Assembly (NCBI GenBank): GCA_903875225.1
Contig: CAIQVJ010000128.1
Location: 1-64,000 of the forward strand
DNA: 64,000 nucleotides
DNA from: an uncultured Pseudomonadota bacterium
Lineage (GTDB): Bacteria > Myxococcota_A > UBA796 > SXON01
Direction: 5' to 3'
The position numbers were made by a program, and so were the translations under genes. The notes beneath the pieces were generated by a model. The model did no database searches and was not told where the DNA came from. It saw only the letters and a program-made list of their open reading frames with translations. Numbering within the stretch: position 1 is the first letter of the stretch; every line of letters starts with the position of its first letter. This document shows, piece by piece, positions 32,770 through 42,517 of this stretch.

Positions 32770-35678
32770 CGGCAGCTTTGGGTCGCAGAGTACCCATTGG
32801 TGGCCGAACAGGACCCGTACCAGTTGTAGTCGCAGGAGGGCTCCCACGTGGAGGTGGAGCCGCAGCTTGGCGCCGACCCGCTCCAACCCGAGCTCCAGCT
32901 GGTACACAGCCAACTGCACGAGAACACGTCCGTGTAGTGCTTCGTCTCCACCGAGTCGCAGTTGTAGTCGTAGCTCGAATCCCCACGCACCGACGTGAAG
33001 TACGAGCTTGCGCCCGGATGCGCGCTGGAGTTGTAGTCGTAGCAGTCCGTGTTGTTGGTGGTGTCGTACGTCCCGCTCGTGCCGCACATGCACGCGTGCG
33101 TGGCGTTGTCGCCGTAGCCGTCGCCATCGCGATCGTCGTAGTAGGTCGTGCAGCCGGTGGAGTTGGTGGGATCGATCGAGCCGTCACAGTCGTTGTCCAG
33201 CCCGTCGCAGGCCTCGGAGCCCCCCGGGTGGGCCAGAGCCGACGAGTCGTTGCAGTCGGTGGAGGTGCGTACGTACCCGCTCGGTTGGGTGCATTGCGTG
33301 AGGGTGATGCTCGACTTGCCGTACCCGTCGCCGTCGGCGTCGAGGTACCAGACCGTGGTCGGGTTGATCGTGCCATCGCTGTCGTTGCAGTCGCTGTTGT
33401 TGGTGGAGTAGCCCGCGAGCAGCGTGCAGCCGGTCATGATCGTCGCGGAGGTGCCATAGCCGTCGCCGTCGGCGTCGCGGTAGTAGGTGATCAGCACCCC
33501 GTCGTCCACCGTGCCGTCGCAGTCCTGATCGATGCCGTCGCACACCTCGGGGTCCCCGGGGCTGATGCCGGCGTTGCCGTCGTTGCAGTCGCTGGAGTTG
33601 GAGACGTAGCCGGAGGGCGCGGAGCACGCGGTCGTGTAGACGGCGCCCGTGCCGTACGTGTCGTGATCGGCGTCGGCGTACCACACCGTGGCGTCCACCG
33701 CGCTGTTCTCGTCCACCGTGCCGTCACAGTCGTTGTCCACGGAGTCGCAGTACTCCGAGGCCCCCGGGAAGTTGGCGGCGTGGGCGTCATCACAGTCGGT
33801 GTCGTTCGCCACGTACCCGCTCGGTTGGGTGCAGGCGCGGGTCGTGATGCCGCTCTGGCCGTAGCTGTCACCGTCGGTGTCCGCATACCAGGTGTCTGCG
33901 TCCACGGCGTCGTCCTCGTCGACGGTGCCGTCACAGTCGTTGTCCACCGAGTCGCAGTATTCGAGGTCGGCCGGGCTCACGTCCGCGCGGGTGTCGTCGC
34001 AGTCGGCCGAGTCGAGGACGAACCCCGCAGGCTGGGAGCACGCCATCTGCGGATCATAGACGTTGCCGTAGCCATCGCGGTCGTCGTCGCCGTACCACAC
34101 CTCGGCGTCCTCGGCGGTCGCCTCGTCGATGGTGCCATCACAGTTGTTGTCGACCCCGTCGCACCACTCGGTCGTGCCGGGGAACACCGCGACCGCGCCA
34201 TCGTCGCAGTCGCCGGAGACCACGCTCGCGCAGGACGCGTTCACCGAACCCTGGCAGGTGCCGGACTCGCAGAAGCAGTCGCCGTCGTCGTCATAGGCCG
34301 TGGTGCCCTCGTCGATGTAGCCGTCGCAGTCGTCGTCGGTGCCGTCCGGCGCCTCGGGCGCGGAGGGGTAGACCGTGATGTCCGCGTCGTTGCAGTCGCC
34401 TCCGTTCTCGGAGTAGCCGTCCCCATCGTCGTCGTAGCAGAGCGTGCCGTCGTCGGCGATGCCGTTGCAGTCGTTGTCCTTGCTGTCACAGGTCTCCACG
34501 GCCCCGCTGTAGGTGGCGGCGTCCGTGTCGTCGCAATCGCCCCCGGCCTCGGTCTGTCCGTCCCCGTCGTCGTCATAGGCATCGGTGCCCTCGTCTGCGA
34601 TCCCGTCGCAGTCGTTGTCCCGCCCATCCTCGACCTCCGGGGCGCCGGGGTAGGTCGTGCCCGACGTGTCGTCGCAGTCGCCGTCGATCTCCGTGTAGCC
34701 ATCGCGATCGTCGTCGTAGCAGGGCGTGTTGTCGTCCACCGTGCCGTTGCAGTCGTTGTCGATGCTGTCACAGGCCTCGATCGCGCCCGTGTAGGTGCTC
34801 GCGTCCGCATCGTCGCAGTCCCCACCCTCCTCTGTCTGGCCATCGCCGTCGTCGTCGTAGCCGTTGGTGTCGTTGTCGATGATGCCGTCGCAGTCGTCGT
34901 CGACGCCGTTCTCGTACTCGGTGGCCGTGGGGTGCGTGGACGGATCGGCATCGTCACAGTCGCCCTGCGCCTCGGTCCATCCGTCGCCGTCGTCGTCGAT
35001 CGTGTCGGCGGCGACCACCTCGAAGTAGGCGTCGGCGGTCACCAGGTTTCCATCGGAGTCCGTGACCGAGGCCGTGAGCGTGTGTACGCCCACCGAGAGC
35101 TCAGCGAGGCACGACGCCGAGCCCACGGCGTCCGGCGTGGGCGCGCAGATGGTGCCGTCGACGTCGGAGGAGAGCGTCACGACGAGCGCAGGGAGCGCAT
35201 CCTGGAGGTCCGCCACCACCGCGACGAAGGCGAAGGTGCTGCCCTCCACCCCATACTCCCCCGGTGTGGGGTGCACCCAGCCCACGGTCGGCGCATCGAG
35301 CACGTCTGCGATCCCAACACTCACGCTGTCTTCGGAGGACTCGGCGGAGGTGTCGACCACCTGGACGGTGATCAGGTGGTTTCCAACCTGGAGATTGTTC
35401 GTCGCAAAGCTCACGTTCCCATCGGCATCCGGGGTGCTCTCGGAGAGCTCGCCATCCAGATCGGACTGCCAGTACACCTTCAGGTCGGTCGGAGCATCCT
35501 GGCCATCCTCGACAGACGCGGCGAACGAGACGGTGTCGCCTTCGTTGTAGGTGGATCCATCCGTGGGCTGGAGCAGCGAGACCGCGGGTGGGGTGTTGTA
35601 GACCTTGACGCCCCGCTCGGAGCAGGCGGACAACGCCGTGAAGCCAGCAAGGGACAGGACCAACAGGGGTGTACGCAT
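32766..35678 (-). CDS. Surface lipoprotein with twelve MopE-type Cys-Asp-Asp repeats
   Basis: 970 residues from ATG 35678 (GGAG six bases upstream; a GTG four codons earlier is less likely). The signal MRTPLLVLSLAGFTALSACSE has a lipobox (LSAC). Two Ig-like domains (about 30-230) precede about twelve tandem MopE-type motifs, each D-x-D-G-D/Y ... G-D-C-D/N-D ... E-x-C-D-G/S-x-D-N-D-C-D/N-G-x-x-D. This is the putative metal-binding motif (Cu-binding MopE family), first seen in a Methylococcus surface protein; calcium binding by the DxDGDG loops is plausible. The C-terminus is Ser/Trp/Cys-rich. Nucleotide-level near-repeats make the region hard to assemble, so the repeat number should be treated with care. 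Upstream is lgt, 72 nt away. Confidence 0.85.
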   Translation of the reverse strand: MRTPLLVLSLAGFTALSACSERGVKVYNTPPAVSLLQPTDGSTYNEGDTVSFAASVEDGQDAPTDLKVYWQSDLDGELSESTPDADGNVSFATNNLQVGNHLITVQVVDTSAESSEDSVSVGIADVLDAPTVGWVHPTPGEYGVEGSTFAFVAVVADLQDALPALVVTLSSDVDGTICAPTPDAVGSASCLAELSVGVHTLTASVTDSDGNLVTADAYFEVVAADTIDDDGDGWTEAQGDCDDADPSTHPTATEYENGVDDDCDGIIDNDTNGYDDDGDGQTEEGGDCDDADASTYTGAIEACDSIDNDCNGTVDDNTPCYDDDRDGYTEIDGDCDDTSGTTYPGAPEVEDGRDNDCDGIADEGTDAYDDDGDGQTEAGGDCDDTDAATYSGAVETCDSKDNDCNGIADDGTLCYDDDGDGYSENGGDCNDADITVYPSAPEAPDGTDDDCDGYIDEGTTAYDDDGDCFCESGTCQGSVNASCASVVSGDCDDGAVAVFPGTTEWCDGVDNNCDGTIDEATAEDAEVWYGDDDRDGYGNVYDPQMACSQPAGFVLDSADCDDTRADVSPADLEYCDSVDNDCDGTVDEDDAVDADTWYADTDGDSYGQSGITTRACTQPSGYVANDTDCDDAHAANFPGASEYCDSVDNDCDGTVDENSAVDATVWYADADHDTYGTGAVYTTACSAPSGYVSNSSDCNDGNAGISPGDPEVCDGIDQDCDGTVDDGVLITYYRDADGDGYGTSATIMTGCTLLAGYSTNNSDCNDSDGTINPTTVWYLDADGDGYGKSSITLTQCTQPSGYVRTSTDCNDSSALAHPGGSEACDGLDNDCDGSIDPTNSTGCTTYYDDRDGDGYGDNATHACMCGTSGTYDTTNNTDCYDYNSSAHPGASSYFTSVRGDSSYDYNCDSVETKHYTDVFSCSWLCTSWSSGWSGSAPSCGSTSTWEPSCDYNWYGSCSATNGYSATQSCR

Positions 35679-35750
35679 GGGAGGCTCCACTCTCCCCCAC
35701 GGTACCGGATCAACGGCCCAGGGTCAAGCGAAGCCGGGCAGCACCGGATC

Positions 35751-36686
35751 CTACAACCTTGGCGCGCTCTGTCCGATGTCCGGGCCCTCGCCTTCCGGCC
35801 CGCGGGCCTCGAAGGGCTTCTCGGGCGCCACGCCGTAGCGGAACCGCGCCAGCACGATGGCGAGCCCGAACAGGAACACCGGGATCGAGACGACCTGCGA
35901 GGTGGAGAGCGAGATCCCGGCGACGGAGTACCCGGTGCCCCGGACCGTGTCGCCGCGCAGCGACTCGTTGAACGGGCGCCAGAGGGAGTACATCATCAGC
36001 ACCATCCCGATGATCTGGCCATCGAACCTGCGCCATCTGGCCCAGGCCCAGGACGTGAACAGGAAGATGAACGTGGCGGCGAAGATCTCGTACACCTGCG
36101 TGGCGAGCACCGGCACGTGGTTCTCTCCCACGCCGTCCACCATCATCTCGATGAGGAACGGTGGGCCGGGCACCGCCCACAGCTGAGGGCCCCAGGAGGC
36201 CGGCAGCAGCGCGATGGCGTTCTGGGGCACGTCCACAGCGCGTCCGTGGCAGCAGCCCGCCATGAAGCAACCGACCCGGCCGATGGCCAGGCCCAGCATG
36301 ACGGTGGGGCCGAGCGCATCCGCCATCTTCAACGTCGGGATCTTCTGCCACTGCGCATACCCGATGCTCGCCAGCCCGGCTGCGATGAAGCCGCCGTAGA
36401 ACGCGAACCCGCCCCGGGAGAGGTTGAAGTACATCGCGGGGTGGGCAAAGAACTCCTGCCGATCGTCCGACATCGCCAGGTGCAGGAGGCGTGCCCCGCC
36501 GAGGCCGCCGATCACCGCGAGCAGGTACATCCCGACGAGCTTGTCGGGATCGATCCCGACACGACCCGCCCGCGCGTGCGCCACCATCGCCGCGAAGATG
36601 AACGCCAGCGTGATCGTCAGCCCCCAGGTGTTGTAGGGGATGTCGCCGAACTGCGCCGAATGCTGGTGGAAGAAGGTCTTGTACAT
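35751..36686 (-). CDS. lgt: Prolipoprotein diacylglyceryl transferase
   Basis: 311 residues, polytopic. Lgt transfers diacylglycerol from phosphatidylglycerol to the lipobox cysteine of prolipoproteins at the inner membrane. Visible motifs are NTWGLTITLAF in the first helix, GGLGGARLLH, RGGFAFYGG, AIGRVGCFMAGCCHGRA (the Lgt signature, in the variant with extra cysteines common in delta-proteobacteria), and RPFNESLRGD near the C-terminus. The gene starts 3 nt after the pepF stop, so the two are cotranscribed. The many predicted lipoproteins in this window depend on this activity. Confidence 0.93.
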   Translation of the reverse strand: MYKTFFHQHSAQFGDIPYNTWGLTITLAFIFAAMVAHARAGRVGIDPDKLVGMYLLAVIGGLGGARLLHLAMSDDRQEFFAHPAMYFNLSRGGFAFYGGFIAAGLASIGYAQWQKIPTLKMADALGPTVMLGLAIGRVGCFMAGCCHGRAVDVPQNAIALLPASWGPQLWAVPGPPFLIEMMVDGVGENHVPVLATQVYEIFAATFIFLFTSWAWARWRRFDGQIIGMVLMMYSLWRPFNESLRGDTVRGTGYSVAGISLSTSQVVSIPVFLFGLAIVLARFRYGVAPEKPFEARGPEGEGPDIGQSAPRL

Positions 36687-36689
36687 GAG

Positions 36690-38498
36690 CTACTGCGCAC
36701 CGACCGCCTGCTCGAATGCGAGCAGGTCCCGCTCCACCGAGCGGAGCGCGAGGGCCCAGGTGGCGGGGTCGGCCAGATCGAGCGCAAGCTCCTCGCGAGC
36801 GATGGGCTCCGCCCAGGCGTCCCCGGTTCGCCGGAGCAGGCGCTCGTAGCCGGGCGCTCCTGCAGGTCCCATCGGGCGGAAGTGCTCGTAGACGAGCGCA
36901 GAGAACAGGTAGCCGAACAGGTAGGGGAAGTTGTAGAACGCCAGGCCACCGATGTAGAAGTGAAGCTTGTTGGCCCAGAACATCGGGTCGGTATCTGCCA
37001 CTTCGGGGCCGTACCAACGCGAGTAGATCGCCAGGGTCTCGGCCTCGAGCTGCTCGGGGTCCAGCGGGCCCGATGCCCGCATCTCGTACAGCCGCTTCTC
37101 CAACTCGAACCGGGCGGGGATGTTCACGAGGTAGGCGAGCGCGTCGGAGAGCGAAGCGTCCAGCAGCCGCAGCCGGGCCTGCGGGTCTGTCGTCTGGGCC
37201 AGCGCAGCCTCGCGCACGAGCGCCTCGCCGAAGGTCGAAGCGGTCTCGGCCAGGGTCATGGGCAGGCGCCGCTGGGCGGGCGGCACGGTCGCGAGCACCT
37301 CGTTGTGGAACGCATGGCCAAGCTCGTGGGCGAGGGTGGACAAGCTGCGCTCATTGTTGCCCCACGTCATGAAGATGCGGCTCTCGCTGCGCTTCGGCAC
37401 CTCCGCACAGAACCCGCCGCCCCGCTTTCCTGCCCGATCCTCGATCTCCACCCAGGACTCGCGGAACGCGCGCTCGGAGAATTCCGCGAGCACCGGGGAG
37501 AACGTGCGGAACTGGGAGACGATGAAGTCCTGCGCGTGCTCATAGGTGACCACCGCGTTCGACCGCCCGAGCAGCGCCGAGAGGTCGGTCCATGAGAGGC
37601 GCTCCTGCCCGAGCGCCCGGGCCTTGGCCGCAAGGTAGCGCTGCATCAGCGGCGCTGCGGACTTCGCCGTCTGCAGGAGCGCATCGAGCGTGGATCGCTC
37701 GATCTTGGCGTTGGCGAGCGGCTCGTCGAGCAGGTCCAACCCACGGCGGGCGTTGAGCGTGATCCGCGCGCCCGTGATGTGCGTGAGCGCCTTCGCGCAC
37801 GTGGGCGCAATCCGGCGCCAGCCCTCCTTCTGCGCCGCGAAGGCGCGCTCCCGGAGCTCCTTGTCCTCCCGGGCGAGGAGCTGGGAGATCTGGCCCGGAG
37901 ACAGTTGCTCCACGCCATTCCCCCGGTCGAACGGGATCTTCAACGAGCCCGCCTCCTGGTCGTAGAGCTCCCCCCACGCAAGGATGCCGTCCCGCGCGAG
38001 CTCGGTGGACAGCGACTCCTCGGCTTCGGGGAGCTTCAACCGGCCCAATCGCCGCCGCTCGAGCAGGTCGCCCTGCATGTGCTCCAGACCGGGGAGCCGC
38101 AGAAGCGCCTGGAATGCCTCCTCCGGCATGCGGATCACCCGGTCGTTGGGCGTGACCGACGCCCGGCCGAACAGCGTCCACAGCTCGCTCGCCCGCGCAT
38201 CGGCCCGGAGCGCGTCCCGGCCCACGGCATCGGCCGCGGCGTGGCATCCCGCGAACGTGCCCAGGGTCTGCAGCTCCTCGGTGATGGTCTCGAGGTCCAG
38301 AAGCAGGCGGGCGAGCGCAGGGAGGTCACCCTGGGGGAGCACCTCGGCCCGGCCCAACATCGCCCTGAGCTGCTCCTCGGCGAGCGCTGCCGACGCCTTG
38401 AACGCCGGGCCCATCGGGCCGCCGACGTAGATGTTGTCGAGGTTCCAGGTGGGCGCGGGAGCAAAAGGCACGTCGGACTCCAATCGGGGAGCAGGCAT
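36690..38498 (-). CDS. pepF: Oligoendopeptidase F, M3 family
   Basis: 602 residues, full length for M3B peptidases. The zinc site is TLAHELGHAFH (HELGH at 391-395), with the third ligand Glu in LAETASTFGEA about 28 residues later. The C-terminal part ends in the usual Y-F-x-x-x-L-F/G-Y-L-F-S-A-L region that closes the substrate channel (IGGLAFYNFPYLFGYLFSAL). No signal peptide: a cytoplasmic peptidase that degrades short peptides, for example those left by signal peptides. It is first in the leftward operon with lgt. Only 67 nt separate it from the divergent secreted peptidase. Confidence 0.93.
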   Translation of the reverse strand: MPAPRLESDVPFAPAPTWNLDNIYVGGPMGPAFKASAALAEEQLRAMLGRAEVLPQGDLPALARLLLDLETITEELQTLGTFAGCHAAADAVGRDALRADARASELWTLFGRASVTPNDRVIRMPEEAFQALLRLPGLEHMQGDLLERRRLGRLKLPEAEESLSTELARDGILAWGELYDQEAGSLKIPFDRGNGVEQLSPGQISQLLAREDKELRERAFAAQKEGWRRIAPTCAKALTHITGARITLNARRGLDLLDEPLANAKIERSTLDALLQTAKSAAPLMQRYLAAKARALGQERLSWTDLSALLGRSNAVVTYEHAQDFIVSQFRTFSPVLAEFSERAFRESWVEIEDRAGKRGGGFCAEVPKRSESRIFMTWGNNERSLSTLAHELGHAFHNEVLATVPPAQRRLPMTLAETASTFGEALVREAALAQTTDPQARLRLLDASLSDALAYLVNIPARFELEKRLYEMRASGPLDPEQLEAETLAIYSRWYGPEVADTDPMFWANKLHFYIGGLAFYNFPYLFGYLFSALVYEHFRPMGPAGAPGYERLLRRTGDAWAEPIAREELALDLADPATWALALRSVERDLLAFEQAVGAQ

Positions 38499-38565
38499 CT
38501 AACGCTGCGGGCGGGACCGGACCGCGCTGCCACACCGCCCCGGGATCGCACGATAAGCCCCGCCG

Positions 38566-41500
38566 ATGTTCCTCGCCCTCGTGCTCCCGAGCTTCGCCTT
38601 CCGCGCCCCCGTCACCCCGGGGCTGGCCGAGCCCGCCACCAGCATGGCGCCCGACGACGCACACCTGAGCTTCAACGCCGGGAGTGAGCTGCACCTGGGC
38701 GCGTCCCCCCGTGCGGCGGGGTTCCAGGAGCGGTGGGGCCGGGCCTGGGTGCGGTGGGACGAACGCAACGGCACGCCCCGCTTCCTGGGGCTCCCGGCCG
38801 TGCCCGAACCCCAGGCCGACGCGCTCACCAGCGACATCGCCCGGCTCTCGGGCATCGACCCCACGGAGCTTCGCGTCGTGGAGACCCGGAAGCACGCCAT
38901 CCCCGGTGGTTTCCGGACGACGATCCGGTACGAGCGGCACCACCGCGGGGTGCTCGTGGAGCACGACCAGGTGCTGCTGCTGGTGACGAACGGGAAGATC
39001 GGCGCCGCCTGGGCGCGGTTGACGCCCTTCGCGGGGATGGCCGATGCGCTGCCGGGCGAACGCATCGTGCCCCTGCCCAGCGGCCACGCGGTGCTGGCGT
39101 TCCGGGTCCTGATGTCCGACGAGGTGCGGTACGTCGATCGGCTCGGGGCCACGGTCTGGTCCTACGACCCGCGCAGGTTCTCCGCCTTGTCGGTCGAGTA
39201 CGAACCCACGACGGTCGGAGATGCGCTGATGACCGGGCCCGCCCGCCTGGTCACGATGACCGACTCGAGCGGCGCGACCGCGCTCACCGCCACGGATGGC
39301 TCACACGCGCTGTCCGGCACCCTGGACGCCTGGCTCGACGGCACCTCCCTCGCGGTGCTGGACAACGGCGCGGCCCTGCACGTTGCGGGCGAGGACTCGT
39401 TCACTGTCACCCAATCAGACGTGACCCCCTCCGCGGCCGACGTGCTCCACCACTTCTACGTCGTGCAGGACTGGCTCCGCGAGCGATGGCCCACCCACGC
39501 CTGGCTCGACGACCGCGTTCCGGCCACGGTTCGCGTGCCCGGGGTCTGCAACGCCTACTACAGCTCAGGCACCATCAACTTCTACGCCGAGGGAGGCCCC
39601 TGCGTGGACCTCGGGCGGATCGCAGACGTCGTGTACCACGAGACCGGGCACGGAATCCACGAGTACATCCTCGCGGGAGGGACGTTCGCCGGCGACGTCT
39701 CCGAGGGCTCCGCGGACTACATCGCAGCGACGATCCTCGACTCTCCGTACATCGGCAACGGGGCGATGGGGGCCGGCACGTGGTTCCGCGAGCTGGAGAC
39801 CGACCACTACTACCCGACGGACGTTACCGGCGAGGTGCACAACGACGGGCTGATCTGGGCGAGCTTCCTGTGGAACCTCCGCGGACAGTGGCGAGCCACC
39901 TACGGGGACGAGGTGGGCATCCCCATGGTGGACGAGCTGTTCCTCGGGGCGCTGGAGCAGGGCCCGACGCTCACCGACCTGCACGAGGCCGTGATCGCGG
40001 CCGACGACGACGACGGCGACTTCACGAACGGCACGCCACACGCCTGCGAGCTGGAGACCCTGCTCGCCCACCACGGCCTCGGGCCCGGCCCCATCGGCGA
40101 GATCGGGTTCGACCACACCCCGCTCGGCCCCCAGGCGAGCGCGACCGTCGAATACCCCCTGGCCTTCGACCTCTACGCGATGACCCCCGACTGCGCCGGG
40201 CTCGACGAGGACAGCGTGGCCCTGTGGTACACCGCCGACGACTCGCTCCCCGTGCCGGGCACCCGGCTCCCGCTGCCGCCACCCGACACGGCCGACACCG
40301 GGTTGGACACCGCGGTCGACTCGGCCGACACCGGCGGCCCGCCTGCCCCCGAGATCGCAGGGTACGACGGGTGGAGCAGGCTGCCCCTCGCACACACCGG
40401 CTCCAGCTACACCGGCGCGCTCCCCCGCCAACCTGCCACCTCGCACGTCCGCTACTTCATGGAGGCCTCCTCCGACGACGGCACCGAGCGGATGCAGACG
40501 CACGGCGGAGACCCCGACGCGGTCTACGCCTTCTGGGTGGGGGACCGCCACGCGGTGTGGTGCGAGGGCTTCGAGTCGGGGTTCGGCGGCTTCGTCCACG
40601 GCGCCGGACGCCCCGACGCACCGGACACCTCCGGGGCCTTCACGGACCAGTGGCAGACCGGCGCGCCGACGTCGGGAGACTGGGACCCGGAGAGCGCGGT
40701 CGAGGGGGCGTCGATCGCCGCGACTGCGCTGAACGGAAACTACCTTCCCAACAACGCGATGTTCCTGTCCAGCCCCACGCTGGACCTCTCCACCGCCGGG
40801 CCGATGCTGCTGTTCCACCAGTCCCGCTGGCTCACGGTCGAGGACGGACTGTACGACCACGCGCAGCTGAGCGTGGGCCCGCGGGTGTTGTACGGCAACG
40901 ACAGGACGCCCGGCGGTTCCCAGGCCACGCTCGACGTGAGCTGGGTCGACCAGGACATCGACCTGCGGTCCGGGCTGGCCACCCCGGACGGCCCCGGCGA
41001 TCTCGGGGCGCTCCGCTTCGATTGGACGCTCACCTCCGACCAGGGCCTGGAGTACGGGGGCTGGGCGCTGGACGACGTCTGCGTGTACGACCTCGACGAC
41101 GTGCCCGGGCACTACCGATCGAAGGACCTGGCGGCGACGGACGACGCACCGGTGATCACCGTCCGTTGGGAGAATCCATGGATCGCACCGCTCGGGCACA
41201 CGCGGCTCGTCCGCAAGCGCGCCGGCTACCCAACGGATGCCGACGACGGGGAGACGCTCCTCGACGACGACGCACCGGTGATCGGAGCGGCGGAGGTGTA
41301 CACAGACACCGCGGTGGCCCCCGGGGAGACATGGTACTACGCGCTCTTTGCTGCACCCCCAGGCGGTGCGTGGTTGGGAGGCGTGCTCGCGGGCGAGAAC
41401 GCAGACCAGGGGAGCACCCCTCCGCTGGACACGGGGGACGTGCCGATCGACACCGGGGATTCCGCGGTGCAGGACTCTGGAACCGGCGAGACCGGCACGA

Positions 41501-41613
41501 CGCCGGACGAGAAGACCGGGGGCTGCGGGTGTGCGACGGCCCCGGACGCCGCAGGGAGCGTCGGGCTCATGGCCCTCGGACTGGCGCTGGCAGCGCGCCG
41601 GAGGTCCAGGTGA
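38566..41613 (+). CDS. Secreted zinc metallopeptidase with MYXO-CTERM-like tail
   Basis: 1015 residues. The N-terminus MFLALVLPSFAFRAP is a short signal peptide, followed by a ~300-residue region that may be a propeptide (fungalysin/thermolysin-like FTP features). The zinc site is VVYHETGHGIHEY (HETGH at 358-362), with third ligand Glu380 in SEGSADYIAATI, as in gluzincins of the M36/M4 group. Later come a DTADTGLDTAVDSADTGG linker, beta-rich domains, and a final DTGETGT linker with GGCGCATAPDAAGSVGL, a hydrophobic helix and ARRRSR. That last part is a MYXO-CTERM-like anchoring signal with the GC dipeptide. Probably displayed on, then released from, the cell surface. Confidence 0.85.
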   Translation: MFLALVLPSFAFRAPVTPGLAEPATSMAPDDAHLSFNAGSELHLGASPRAAGFQERWGRAWVRWDERNGTPRFLGLPAVPEPQADALTSDIARLSGIDPTELRVVETRKHAIPGGFRTTIRYERHHRGVLVEHDQVLLLVTNGKIGAAWARLTPFAGMADALPGERIVPLPSGHAVLAFRVLMSDEVRYVDRLGATVWSYDPRRFSALSVEYEPTTVGDALMTGPARLVTMTDSSGATALTATDGSHALSGTLDAWLDGTSLAVLDNGAALHVAGEDSFTVTQSDVTPSAADVLHHFYVVQDWLRERWPTHAWLDDRVPATVRVPGVCNAYYSSGTINFYAEGGPCVDLGRIADVVYHETGHGIHEYILAGGTFAGDVSEGSADYIAATILDSPYIGNGAMGAGTWFRELETDHYYPTDVTGEVHNDGLIWASFLWNLRGQWRATYGDEVGIPMVDELFLGALEQGPTLTDLHEAVIAADDDDGDFTNGTPHACELETLLAHHGLGPGPIGEIGFDHTPLGPQASATVEYPLAFDLYAMTPDCAGLDEDSVALWYTADDSLPVPGTRLPLPPPDTADTGLDTAVDSADTGGPPAPEIAGYDGWSRLPLAHTGSSYTGALPRQPATSHVRYFMEASSDDGTERMQTHGGDPDAVYAFWVGDRHAVWCEGFESGFGGFVHGAGRPDAPDTSGAFTDQWQTGAPTSGDWDPESAVEGASIAATALNGNYLPNNAMFLSSPTLDLSTAGPMLLFHQSRWLTVEDGLYDHAQLSVGPRVLYGNDRTPGGSQATLDVSWVDQDIDLRSGLATPDGPGDLGALRFDWTLTSDQGLEYGGWALDDVCVYDLDDVPGHYRSKDLAATDDAPVITVRWENPWIAPLGHTRLVRKRAGYPTDADDGETLLDDDAPVIGAAEVYTDTAVAPGETWYYALFAAPPGGAWLGGVLAGENADQGSTPPLDTGDVPIDTGDSAVQDSGTGETGTTPDEKTGGCGCATAPDAAGSVGLMALGLALAARRRSR

Positions 41614-41632
41614 TCCGACCCGGGCGCAACCC

Positions 41633-42502
41633 ATGAGCGGCCACCTGCTGCAGTACCTCTGCCCTCCCGCTCCCGAGCCGACCCGGGATCCGGGATCGGG
41701 CCCCCGGCGCCTCACGTTCCTGGGTACGGCGGGGTTCGTGGTGGAGATACCCGGTCGAACCCTGGTGCTCGACCCCTACCTGAGCAGGCCGGGCCTCCTC
41801 GCCACCGCGTTCACCCGCCTCGCGAGCAACGAGGCCCTGCTCTCCGAGGTCATCCCCGTCGCCGACGACGTGCTCTGCGGTCACAGTCACCATGACCACG
41901 CGTTGGATGCCCCCGCGCTGTGTCGGCTCACGGGCGCGCGGCTGATCGGTTCGCGGGCCACGCTCAACCTCGGGCGCGCGGCCGGCCTGCCGGAGTCGCA
42001 GCTGGTGCTTGCTGATGGCCCGGTCCCGTGCGGGCCATGCACGGCGACGCCGATCCGCTCGCTGCACGGCAAGGCGGTGCTCGGCCGCGTGCCGCTGCCG
42101 GGCGACATCCCGGTGCCGCCACCCTGGCCCCCGCGGGTGTGGGAGCTCCGCCACGGGGACGTCTACCTGTGGCACCTCGACCTCGCGGGGGTCTCCGTGC
42201 TGCACGTGGACTCCGCGGACTTCCACGCCGACGACCTGCGCGCCTTCGTGGGCGATCGCCCGGTGGACGTGCTCTGCCTCTGCGCCGTCGGCCGGGAATA
42301 CCGGCGAGACTACACCCGCGAGATCGTAGGCATCGCGCGGCCCAGGGTCGTCGTCCCCTGCCACTGGGACGACTTCACGTTGCCGTGGGGCACGCCAGCC
42401 CGCCAGCTCCCCGGAGTGGATGTCGCGAGCTTTCAGAGCGAGATCCGCGCGGCCGGCAGCGAGCCGGTCGTGCTGGGGTTGGGGCAGAGTTGGAGGTTCT
42501 AG
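41633..42502 (+). CDS. MBL-fold (UlaG-like) hydrolase
   Basis: 289 residues from ATG 41633. The fold starts RRLTFLGTAGFVVEIPG and LVLDPYLSRPG, typical of UlaG/YycJ-like MBL proteins, and carries GHSHHDHALD (HxHxDH metal motif). Further ligands are likely in LHVDSADFHADD and VVVPCHWDDFTLPWG; the last His-x-D-D pattern is common in the UlaG group. No signal peptide. Substrate unknown. It sits 19 nt after the peptidase gene and 15 nt before the hybrid kinase gene, so the three may be cotranscribed. Confidence 0.85.
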   Translation: MSGHLLQYLCPPAPEPTRDPGSGPRRLTFLGTAGFVVEIPGRTLVLDPYLSRPGLLATAFTRLASNEALLSEVIPVADDVLCGHSHHDHALDAPALCRLTGARLIGSRATLNLGRAAGLPESQLVLADGPVPCGPCTATPIRSLHGKAVLGRVPLPGDIPVPPPWPPRVWELRHGDVYLWHLDLAGVSVLHVDSADFHADDLRAFVGDRPVDVLCLCAVGREYRRDYTREIVGIARPRVVVPCHWDDFTLPWGTPARQLPGVDVASFQSEIRAAGSEPVVLGLGQSWRF

Positions 42503-42517
42503 CGCCTCACCCGCTCC

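Noticed and set aside
33000..35000. Possible CRISPR-like array because of regular near-repeats
   Set aside because: The repeats are degenerate, in codon phase and encode MopE motifs; spacers are not unique sequences of constant length.
32313..37595. Very long plus-strand open frame over the MopE, lgt and pepF genes
   Set aside because: High GC and the Asp-rich repeats open the opposite strand; the translation is Arg/Val/His low-complexity and all three minus-strand genes are clear homologs.
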